In this document: one piece after another, positions 40,163-47,692 of the stretch | Layout: each line of letters begins with the position of its first letter | Numbering within the stretch: position 1 is the stretch's first letter | NCBI RefSeq assembly: GCF_002760435.1 | Contig: NZ_AUUU01000101.1 | Location: 1 to 64,000 of the forward strand | DNA length: 64,000 nt | Origin: Clostridium sp. LS | GTDB lineage: Bacteria > Bacillota > Clostridia > Clostridiales > Clostridiaceae | Reading direction: 5' to 3' | Position numbers and translations under genes: made by a program | The notes under the pieces: model-generated | What the model saw: only the letters and a program-made list of their open reading frames with translations | What the model was told of the DNA's origin: nothing | The model's database searches: none

Positions 40163-41128
40163 ATGAACGATACTTTGTATCTTGTTATTCCTTGTTATAA
40201 TGAAGAAGAGGTTTTACAAATAACAGCTAAAAGATTATTAATAAAAATTAATACTATGATAGATAACGAACTTATTTCTAAGGACAGTAAAATACTTTTT
40301 GTTAATGATGGCTCAAAAGATAAGACTTGGACCATTATAGAAGAGCTTCATAATCAAAACAGCATATTTTGTGGCATTAATCTTTCAAGAAATAGAGGAC
40401 ACCAAAATGCATTGCTTGCTGGGCTTATGACTGCAAAAGAGGTTGCAGATGTAACAATATCTCTAGATGCAGATTTACAAGATGATGTTGAAGTTATTGA
40501 TAGATTCGTTGAACAATATTATGATGGATGCGATATTGTTTATGGTGTAAGATCCAGCAGACAAACTGATACTTTTTTTAAAAGAACAACAGCTTTAACT
40601 TTCTATAAATTAATGACTACTCTAGGAGTTGATATGGTTTATAATCATGCTGATTATCGTCTTATGAGTAAACGCGCTTTAGAAGGCTTAAGTGAATTTA
40701 AAGAAGTAAATTTATTTTTAAGAGGCATGGTACCTTTAGTTGGATACAAATCTTCTATAATAGAATATGAAAGGCACGAAAGAGCTGCAGGTGAATCTAA
40801 ATATCCATTAAAAAAGATGATTGCTTTTGCTTTAGACGGAATTACTTCCCTTAGTATAAAGCCAATAAGGATAATTACAGGAATAGGATTTCTCATATTC
40901 TTCTTTAGTTTTATAGCCTTAACTTACACTTTTATAGTGAAGTTTTTCGGAAAGACAGTAACTGGTTGGACTTCCCTAACTCTTTCTATTTGGCTTATTG
41001 GTGGAATTCAACTTTTATCTCTTGGAGTAATAGGAGAATATATTGGTAAAATATATAATGAAACTAAACAAAGACCAAGATTCATCATTTCTGAAAAATT
41101 AATCACAACCGGGAAAGATAATAACTAG
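40163..41128 (+). CDS. GtrB/DPM1-like family 2 glycosyltransferase
   Basis: A 321-residue GT-A glycosyltransferase that moves a sugar from a nucleotide donor to a polyprenyl phosphate, by family analogy. LYLVIPCYNEEEVL starts the fold, SLDADLQDD is the metal-binding DxD region, RGMVPLVGYKSSIIEY is the acceptor loop, and RAAGESKYPLKKM precedes two C-terminal membrane helices (about 232-255 and 268-290). GGAGGTGA lies before ATG 40163. In many genomes a GtrA flippase follows; here only a short open frame with a good ribosome site follows, opposite the cyclase gene. Confidence 0.9.
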   Translation: MNDTLYLVIPCYNEEEVLQITAKRLLIKINTMIDNELISKDSKILFVNDGSKDKTWTIIEELHNQNSIFCGINLSRNRGHQNALLAGLMTAKEVADVTISLDADLQDDVEVIDRFVEQYYDGCDIVYGVRSSRQTDTFFKRTTALTFYKLMTTLGVDMVYNHADYRLMSKRALEGLSEFKEVNLFLRGMVPLVGYKSSIIEYERHERAAGESKYPLKKMIAFALDGITSLSIKPIRIITGIGFLIFFFSFIALTYTFIVKFFGKTVTGWTSLTLSIWLIGGIQLLSLGVIGEYIGKIYNETKQRPRFIISEKLITTGKDNN

Positions 41129-41167
41129 GAGGCATTTTATGAATCATATTGTTGTAAAGTTTAAAAA

Positions 41168-41198
41168 GATAGTTGAAATGTTTTTTATTTCAACTATC
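41168..41198 (-). terminator. Terminator of the diguanylate cyclase gene
   Basis: GATAGTTGAAAT (41168-41179) and ATTTCAACTATC (41187-41198) form a perfect 12-bp stem with a 7-nt loop; on the minus strand TTTTTAA follows. It lies 3 bp after the stop at 41201 and between convergent genes. Confidence 0.85.
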
Positions 41199-41200
41199 CT

Positions 41201-41902
41201 TTACAATGCCTTGCCTAAAGAATCATCCCAAGTTATAACCAAATTTCTTTTTTCTTTTGCTTTATATAATGCCTTATCTGCTTTTAATATAGCCGTGTTA
41301 CCGCTTTCTTTATTATTACATGTAACAACTCCTATACTAGTAGTAATTCTAATTACAATATCATCAGAATCAATATAAATTTTAGCTCTTTCCGTGGCTA
41401 TTCTAATTTTTTCAGCAAATTTAACTGCTTCTTTTTCCTCTGTATCTGAAAGAATAATCACAAATTCTTCGCCACCCCATCTAATAACTGTATCATTTAC
41501 TCCAATACATCGATTTAAAATACTTACAAATTCCTTTAAAACTTTATCCCCAACGTTATGACCATAAGTATCATTAATATTTTTAAAATTATCTAAATCA
41601 AGAAGTAATATGGAAGTTGGTGAAAATTTATTTACGTCCATAGGAAACTTCAAATAAAAAAGTGCTCTATTTCCTACACCTGTTAGATGATCATGTAACA
41701 CTCTTCTATAAAAGTTTTCAACTAGCTTTCCACATCGAAATCCAAATAACATGTCTATTGCGCCAACGCTGGACCATACTAAAAAATTATAACGTCCCTG
41801 CAAGATAAGGGTTATTAAATACCCCAAAATATGTAATACCAACACAGATGTTATTATAATATAAGAAGCAAATCTTAGAAAAAATTGATCAACTAATGAC
41901 AA
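41201..41902 (-). CDS. Membrane diguanylate cyclase (GGDEF)
   Basis: A protein of about 233 residues that should make cyclic di-GMP from GTP. Two N-terminal hydrophobic helices (ASYIIITSVLVLHILGYLI and FLVWSSVGAIDMLF) are followed by a GGDEF domain: LTGVGNRALF, LLLDLDNFKNINDTYGH, and the active site RWGGEEFVIIL. The catalytic residues are intact; no inhibitory RxxD site was identified. The start is uncertain: GTG 41911 lies inside the ribosome-site sequence, so TTG 41902, 6 nt after GGGGTG, is preferred. Confidence 0.9.
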   Translation of the reverse strand: MSLVDQFFLRFASYIIITSVLVLHILGYLITLILQGRYNFLVWSSVGAIDMLFGFRCGKLVENFYRRVLHDHLTGVGNRALFYLKFPMDVNKFSPTSILLLDLDNFKNINDTYGHNVGDKVLKEFVSILNRCIGVNDTVIRWGGEEFVIILSDTEEKEAVKFAEKIRIATERAKIYIDSDDIVIRITTSIGVVTCNNKESGNTAILKADKALYKAKEKRNLVITWDDSLGKAL

Positions 41903-41911
41903 TACTTTCAC

Positions 41912-42410
41912 CCCTACACATTAACCTACATATAACTATTAAATAAGTTCCTTATAATAAATATATAAAAATGTAAATTAAAACAATTATATCTATTTTA
42001 TTAAGTTATTATATCACAAAAATACTACTTTACATATTAATAATATAGACTTTTTGTTATTTAAACTAATTTGATGATTATAGTTCTATTAATATTTAAA
42101 ATACATGTATTGATTCAATTTATCTAGAGATACTTAGGGGGAAAATCTTTCTCATCTCCTATATTTAATTAAACCTTGTTCATAAATAGTTATTTATAAC
42201 TTCTGAATATATTCATAAATCGAGAATTTTTTATTATTCCTCCAGAAATTACATTGGTAAAAACCTCGTAAAAGATTAGACTTCTTAATTTAAATCTGTA
42301 TAATCATTATTAGACATCTTCAAAAAATAACAAGTCAATATATTAGTATATTTGACTTTTTATTTTATTTAACAAATTCGAGTTATCTTTTGAGAAATTG
42401 GAGGTACTTA
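41912..42410. other. 500-bp intergenic region before the FtsH-like gene
   Basis: No gene with a credible start was found. It contains divergent upstream regions for the cyclase (minus) and the protease (plus) and one hairpin at 42332-42358 with a T-run. I did not recognise any riboswitch consensus. The stretch 42120-42260 has mixed GC-rich patches (for example GATACTTAGGGGG) unlike its AT-rich surroundings. Confidence 0.4.
42332..42361 (+). terminator. Hairpin with T-run upstream of the FtsH-like gene
   Basis: AAGTCAA (42332-42338) pairs with TTGACTT (42352-42358), extended by TATA/TATA inside, followed by TTTATTTTATTT. No plus-strand gene lies within 1.2 kb upstream, so it would end a leader or small RNA, or act as an attenuator for the gene at 42411. 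Confidence 0.5.
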
Positions 42411-44153
42411 ATGAATAAGATTAAAAAATATTATATTATATTTCCTATAATTACTGCGATACTGTCACTTATTGTAATGATAGTAACATCTTTAAATACA
42501 AATGTAATTAGCAAAAGTTATTCTAACTTTAATGATGATTTAAACGCTAACAGTATTTCTACTGTTATAGTTGATACTTCACCTAAAATGACTATAATTT
42601 TAAACAACGGTAGTAAATATTCTACAGACAATCCACATACAGATACTTTAAGAGAAAAATTATTACTAAAAGGAATAGAGGTTAAGGACGAAACCACTCC
42701 CCCTCTAACAAAATCTATTCCTTCAGGAGTTTTAGGTATATCACTTTTTACAATAATGGCTATGCTTATTTATAAAGCAAAAGGTGGTACTTCTTCAGTA
42801 ACATCTATGGACATGCAAGACTTTAGCAAAAATAAAAAAGCTGCTTTAAACTTTGATGCTGTGGCAGGCAACGAAGAAGCCAAAGAAAGCTTAATGGATA
42901 TTGTCGATTTTCTAAAAAATCCTGAAAAATATCAAAAATATGGTGCAAGAATGCCTAAAGGGGTTATTCTTTATGGGGACCCTGGTACAGGTAAAACACT
43001 GCTTGCAAAAGCAGTAGCCGGTGAAGCTGGCGTTCCGTTTTATGCTCTTAGCGGTTCAGACTTCGTACAAGTTTATGTTGGAGTTGGTGCGGCCAGAGTA
43101 AGAAACTTATTTAAAAAAGCGAAATCTCATGGAAAAGCCGTAATATTCATAGATGAGATAGATGCTATAGGTAAGGCAAGAGGTAATGGTAAGAACGGAT
43201 CTAGTAACGATGAAAAAGATCAAACTTTAAATGCTCTTTTAACTGAAATGTCAGGTTTCGGTCAAGAAGAAGGTATAGTAGTAATTGCCGCTACTAACAG
43301 ATTAGACATGCTTGATAAAGCTCTTTTAAGACCAGGTAGATTTGACAGGCATATAGAAGTATCTTTACCAGATGTAAATGCTAGAGAAAAGATTTTATCT
43401 TTGCATTTAAAAAATAAACCACATGAAAATATTGATATAAAAGATGTTGCTAAAAAGACTGTATACTTCTCTGGGGCGAAATTGGAAAGTTTGATAAATG
43501 AAAGCGCTATTTTAGCTGCTAAGGATAATAGTGATTTTATTACACCATCTCATATTGAAGAAGCTTACTCAATAACTTTAGCTGGACATGAGAAGAAAGA
43601 AAGAAGTTATCTTAAGGATGAAGACAAGCTTCTTACTTCATATCATGAAGCAGGACATGGTCTAGTAGGAATGCTGCTTCTTCCGCAGGACAAGGTGTCT
43701 AAAATAACCATTATTCCAACAACTAAGGGTGCTGGCGGATATACATTGACTATCCCAGAAGATACTAGTTACCATAGAATTGATTATCTAAGAAACAAAA
43801 TCAAAGTTTCCCTTGGTGGTCGAGCAGCAGAAGAAATTATATTTGGAAAAGATAAAATTTCTACTGGAGCACATGGTGACATATCTCAAACTACAGATAT
43901 TGCATTAAAGATGGTTACCGAATATGGTATGGGCGAAACTCTAGGGCTTATAAAGCTTTCAAGTGTTGGCTCTCTATATAGCAGCTATGGAAATCCTGTT
44001 ATCGAAGAATGTAAAAATCTTGTTAATGAACTATATGAAGAAACTCTACAACTCTTAAGAGAGAATAGAGCTTACCTTGATAAAATAGCTATAGAACTAT
44101 TAGAAAAAGAAACTCTATATGAAGATGAACTCAAGAAATTAGCTGTTATTTAG
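42411..44153 (+). CDS. FtsH-like membrane AAA+ zinc metalloprotease
   Basis: A 580-residue ATP-dependent membrane protease. TM1 at about 7-27 and TM2 at about 103-120 bound a short extracytoplasmic domain. The AAA domain has Walker A GDPGTGKTLLAKA, Walker B VIFIDEIDAIGKARG and the arginine-finger region RPGRFDRHIEV; the protease has the zinc site HEAGH and the third ligand region in TGAHGDISQTTDIA. GGAGG lies 6 nt before ATG 42411. It is shorter than housekeeping FtsH (about 610-650 residues) and ends soon after the protease domain, so it may be a second FtsH. Confidence 0.9.
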   Translation: MNKIKKYYIIFPIITAILSLIVMIVTSLNTNVISKSYSNFNDDLNANSISTVIVDTSPKMTIILNNGSKYSTDNPHTDTLREKLLLKGIEVKDETTPPLTKSIPSGVLGISLFTIMAMLIYKAKGGTSSVTSMDMQDFSKNKKAALNFDAVAGNEEAKESLMDIVDFLKNPEKYQKYGARMPKGVILYGDPGTGKTLLAKAVAGEAGVPFYALSGSDFVQVYVGVGAARVRNLFKKAKSHGKAVIFIDEIDAIGKARGNGKNGSSNDEKDQTLNALLTEMSGFGQEEGIVVIAATNRLDMLDKALLRPGRFDRHIEVSLPDVNAREKILSLHLKNKPHENIDIKDVAKKTVYFSGAKLESLINESAILAAKDNSDFITPSHIEEAYSITLAGHEKKERSYLKDEDKLLTSYHEAGHGLVGMLLLPQDKVSKITIIPTTKGAGGYTLTIPEDTSYHRIDYLRNKIKVSLGGRAAEEIIFGKDKISTGAHGDISQTTDIALKMVTEYGMGETLGLIKLSSVGSLYSSYGNPVIEECKNLVNELYEETLQLLRENRAYLDKIAIELLEKETLYEDELKKLAVI

Positions 44154-44166
44154 AATATTACTAATA

Positions 44167-44213
44167 AAATTAGGTACATGTGTCTATAAAAATTTCACAC
44201 ATGTATCTAATTT
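44167..44213 (+). terminator. Terminator of the FtsH-like gene
   Basis: AAATTAGGTACATGTGT pairs with ACACATGTATCTAATTT (one mismatch) around a 13-nt loop, followed by a T-run. Confidence 0.85.
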
Positions 44214-44245
44214 TTTTATTTAATTGCACCTAATATTCTACAATA

Positions 44246-44722
44246 TTAGTATTGCATGCTCCCTTGGCTTTGTTGCCATTGTTGGCCTGATTGAGATTGT
44301 TGTCCTTGTTGCCATGATTGAGACTGTTGACCCATTTGACTTAATTGGCTTTGCACTTGGTCAATAAGCTGATGGGTTTGAGAAAGTTCTTGAGTCGCTT
44401 GCATTTGTTGATTAGCATCGTTTAATGCCTTTATAGCTTGTTGAATAGATGATTGTAATTGTTGTTCTAATTGTTGTTGTTGTTGTTGTGCACGACTTCT
44501 AAGTCCTTGTATTTCTTGTACAAATTGACCTGATATTTGATTATTGTTTTGTGAGTTACCTTGAGATTGCATATTACCTCCACTGCTTTGTAAACTTTTA
44601 TTTAAAGTTGATTTAATGTCGTTTATTACCTCTACTAGAGAATCTTGTTTATCTCTAACAGCACTTAACTCCCTAGCAAATTCTGTATCAACCTTTTTCA
44701 TGTAATTACTTTTTTGATCCAT
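44246..44722 (-). CDS. Gln-rich small protein of unknown function
   Basis: A 158-residue soluble protein with no family I recognise. Residues 1-50 are charged and probably helical (VDTEFARELSAVRDKQ). Then comes a Gln/Asn/Ser-rich stretch, a coiled-coil-like block with RAQQQQQQLEQQLQ, and a C-terminus of Gln, Ser, Trp and Gly (SQSWQQGQQSQSG). No Cys. The ribosome site AAGGAGGAGATAATT is very strong. It is transcribed alone. Gln-rich composition may favour self-association; a structural spore or cell-surface role is only a guess, since no signal peptide is seen. Confidence 0.75.
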   Translation of the reverse strand: MDQKSNYMKKVDTEFARELSAVRDKQDSLVEVINDIKSTLNKSLQSSGGNMQSQGNSQNNNQISGQFVQEIQGLRSRAQQQQQQLEQQLQSSIQQAIKALNDANQQMQATQELSQTHQLIDQVQSQLSQMGQQSQSWQQGQQSQSGQQWQQSQGSMQY

Positions 44723-44891
44723 AATTATCTCCTCCTTATATTAACTAATAATTAATCACAAAAATATATTACCCTCACTAATCCACGTCTATACCTTATT
44801 AATTAAGGTAAATAATCCAATGTTTTAAAACCTCAAGTTCTGCAAATATCAATATGCATAATGCCAATTATTTATTATAAATAAAAAAAAC

Positions 44892-44928
44892 GGAATTATT
44901 TTTTAGTAACTTACCAAAAAATAATTCC
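44892..44928 (-). terminator. Terminator of the FIST-GGDEF-EAL gene
   Basis: GGAATTATTTTTT (44892-44904) pairs with AAAAAATAATTCC (44916-44928); the minus strand continues CGTTTTTTTT. A textbook intrinsic terminator, 19 bp after the stop at 44947. Confidence 0.92.
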
Positions 44929-44946
44929 TACAATTCCTTTTAGAGT

Positions 44947-47415
44947 CTATTTTATATGCTCCTTAGGTTCAGAGAAATAATATCCTTGCGAATAATCTAT
45001 ATTCATATCTTTAATTTTATTATAAATTTCCTCTTCAGATACAAATTCAGCAATAGTCTCTATTCCTAATTCTTTTGCAAAAGTAACTATGGTTTTTGTA
45101 ACTATCTCTGCTGATTTATCTTTATGTACATTTCTAATTATCGAACCATCAATTTTTATATAATCTACATTTAACTTCATAAGATAGCTGAAATTTGAAT
45201 ACCCAGTTCCAAAATCATCAATAGCAATTTTAGAGCCATATTTTTTTATTTCTTTTATAAATTCTGTAACTTCATTAAAGTTTTCGATACCTTCTGATTC
45301 AACAATTTCAAATACAACTTTCTTAGGATTTGCAGCACTTTCCAATTTTTGAATTATTAACGATCTAATTTCACGATTTACTATATCTTGAAGAAGAAGA
45401 TTTATAGATATTTCATAATCTGTTTTATTTAAGGCTTCAAAAACCTTCTTTAACATTATTATTGTTAGCTCTTTATACAATCCAGCCCTTTTTGCAATGT
45501 CCAAGAAAAAGTACGGTGGTATAATTTCTCCATTCTCATCAATCATTCTTATTAAAGCTTCACATTTCTCAATTGTTCCTAATCGGTTATTAACTATAGG
45601 TTGAAAGAAGGGCACAATTCTGTTTTCTGCTATAGCATCTCTTATCTTTTTAGTCCATATTATATTTTCTTTGATCCCCTCATATATTTTTAAGTTTTCC
45701 TTATATATTTGGAACAATTCTCCATTCTTCTTAGCATATTTCAATGCCATTTCAGCCTTTTCAAATAGTGGTTCTTGCTCAAATGTCACTCCCACTGTTA
45801 CAGTTATATAAATTTTGCCTTCTTCATAGTAAAAACACTCATTATTTATTATATTTTGCAGTAAACTTATTCTATATACAAATTCTTCTTTAGGTATATC
45901 ATTATCTACTATAGCAAATATATCTGAATTTATTCTATATGGCTGGAGTTTGTTTTGTCTACAATAGAAATAAATCATTTTAGAAACATCAATCAGAACT
46001 TTATCACCTATAGCATTTCCATAAAAATCATTTATATCATTAAATGAATTGATATCGATAATTGCAAGCTTATTATAAAATCCTTCATATAAATCTTTAA
46101 TTAACTTGTTTCTATTCCCCAAATTAGTTAATTTATCTATATAATATTGTTTTTCTAATTCTTCTGTTTTTTCTTTAATTTTTTCCTCAAGCTTTAAATT
46201 TAATTGATTTATTTCCTCTCCAGTATTTTTTATAAGATTATATAGTGCTGAATCTTCCTCAGTATAATAGGAATATTTAGAATTAAATTCTTCATTGATT
46301 TTAATTCTTGCATTAACATCTTCCGAAAGCATTAATATTGTCATTGTCTCCGTATAAAATATATTTGCATTATTGACATATTTGAATTCACCGAAAGTAT
46401 AAAATCCACTTACTGATACATACTCATTAACAGGTATTATTTCTTTAGCTTTCATTTTTTTAAATATATTTTTTCTTGAATCACAAGAATATATAAATAA
46501 GCTCTCTCCCGGATATTTCATAATCTTATAATACATTTCTTTTGTACCTTGTAGAATTTCCCTCAAATCACAAAATCCGATTCTTATTTTCTCTTTACAG
46601 TTTAACCTTGAAGACATAAGTATTTCATGATCATTTACAAATTTTGATATACGTGTACTAAAATATCTTTTATTTCGTCTTACCAATAAAGGAAATTTAT
46701 CTCCCAAGCGTAAAATTTGTTCGTTATTGCTTGTACCTAAGTATTTGCTATAGAATTCTTTTGCTGTTATATCGCCTATTTTTTTAATAACGCTGCCTTC
46801 AACCTCTGTAACTTCATATTCCTTACCTACTGGTATACAATTAAAGCTGCTTCCATTGCTTGCATATAAATTCTTTCCCGATAAAGCAACTGCAACCACT
46901 GTATCTTTTTTTACACCATTTTCTGTAAAAATATATGTTTCATCTTCAGAATCGTTCTTGCCAGCAATTCCTCCTGCTACTAAAACACTGTTATTTATGA
47001 AATTTATTCCATCTAAAAATTCCTCTCCATCAATGCTTATATCGCCAAAAGAAATAACAGCTTTAGTATCTGGATAAATCAACTTACGAGCCACTTCTTT
47101 GCCTTTTTGAAAGTCTGATAATTTTTTTTCAATTATAATGGTTTTAATTATAGCTTTCTCAAAAACACTTATAGAAACTATGCATTCCTTCTCTAAAATA
47201 TCGCCATTTAAAATTTCACCTGAAGATGTAGCACCTATTATTTTACATTGTGGTATTAATATCTTAAAGTTCTCTATTATTTCTTCTATGAATGCTTTCT
47301 TTCCTATACCTGAAAATACTTGTACCAAAATACTATTATATTTTATTATGTCAGTATTATTTAAATACTGTTTTAACGTCTCAAAGTCCCTATATTTAAT
47401 ATTATAGGTTTTCAT
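44947..47415 (-). CDS. FIST-GGDEF-EAL protein, probable c-di-GMP phosphodiesterase
   Basis: An 822-residue cytoplasmic signalling protein. Residues about 25-220 match the FIST N domain (IIGATSSGEI, AGGIAGKNDSED) and about 220-380 the FIST C domain, sensors thought to bind small ligands such as amino acids. A coiled coil (KLEEKIKEKTEELEKQ) leads to a GGDEF domain whose signature is RINSDIF, so it should not synthesise c-di-GMP. The EAL domain keeps the catalytic set: CEALIRM, ISINLLLQDI, FEIVESEG, AIDDFGTGYSNFSYL, YIKIDGSIIR, ETIAEFV and QGYYFSEP. It should degrade c-di-GMP under FIST control and may oppose the cyclase at 41.2 kb. Confidence 0.9.
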   Translation of the reverse strand: MKTYNIKYRDFETLKQYLNNTDIIKYNSILVQVFSGIGKKAFIEEIIENFKILIPQCKIIGATSSGEILNGDILEKECIVSISVFEKAIIKTIIIEKKLSDFQKGKEVARKLIYPDTKAVISFGDISIDGEEFLDGINFINNSVLVAGGIAGKNDSEDETYIFTENGVKKDTVVAVALSGKNLYASNGSSFNCIPVGKEYEVTEVEGSVIKKIGDITAKEFYSKYLGTSNNEQILRLGDKFPLLVRRNKRYFSTRISKFVNDHEILMSSRLNCKEKIRIGFCDLREILQGTKEMYYKIMKYPGESLFIYSCDSRKNIFKKMKAKEIIPVNEYVSVSGFYTFGEFKYVNNANIFYTETMTILMLSEDVNARIKINEEFNSKYSYYTEEDSALYNLIKNTGEEINQLNLKLEEKIKEKTEELEKQYYIDKLTNLGNRNKLIKDLYEGFYNKLAIIDINSFNDINDFYGNAIGDKVLIDVSKMIYFYCRQNKLQPYRINSDIFAIVDNDIPKEEFVYRISLLQNIINNECFYYEEGKIYITVTVGVTFEQEPLFEKAEMALKYAKKNGELFQIYKENLKIYEGIKENIIWTKKIRDAIAENRIVPFFQPIVNNRLGTIEKCEALIRMIDENGEIIPPYFFLDIAKRAGLYKELTIIMLKKVFEALNKTDYEISINLLLQDIVNREIRSLIIQKLESAANPKKVVFEIVESEGIENFNEVTEFIKEIKKYGSKIAIDDFGTGYSNFSYLMKLNVDYIKIDGSIIRNVHKDKSAEIVTKTIVTFAKELGIETIAEFVSEEEIYNKIKDMNIDYSQGYYFSEPKEHIK

Positions 47416-47692
47416 AGTTCACCTCAATAATCTCGATTTAAATTTTCATACATTTATAATCAATTATACCATTTATTGAAGCAATAATCATTATTTTTCT
47501 ACATATTTAAGCATAATTTTCACCAAAAATAACTTTACAAGGTAAATTTCAAAAAAAACACACAAATGTAAACGTAATTTTAAATTATCTTTTATCCTTT
47601 TTTATACAGTTGCATGATTTTCTTTATCTTTTAGTTAATATTTTCATTATAAAATTAACTTCTAATCTAAATGATATCTTACGTAACCTGCT

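Noticed and set aside
41912..42330. A c-di-GMP riboswitch between the cyclase and the FtsH-like gene
   Set aside because: I looked for the conserved GEMM core and its two stems and could not find them; only the late hairpin is supported.
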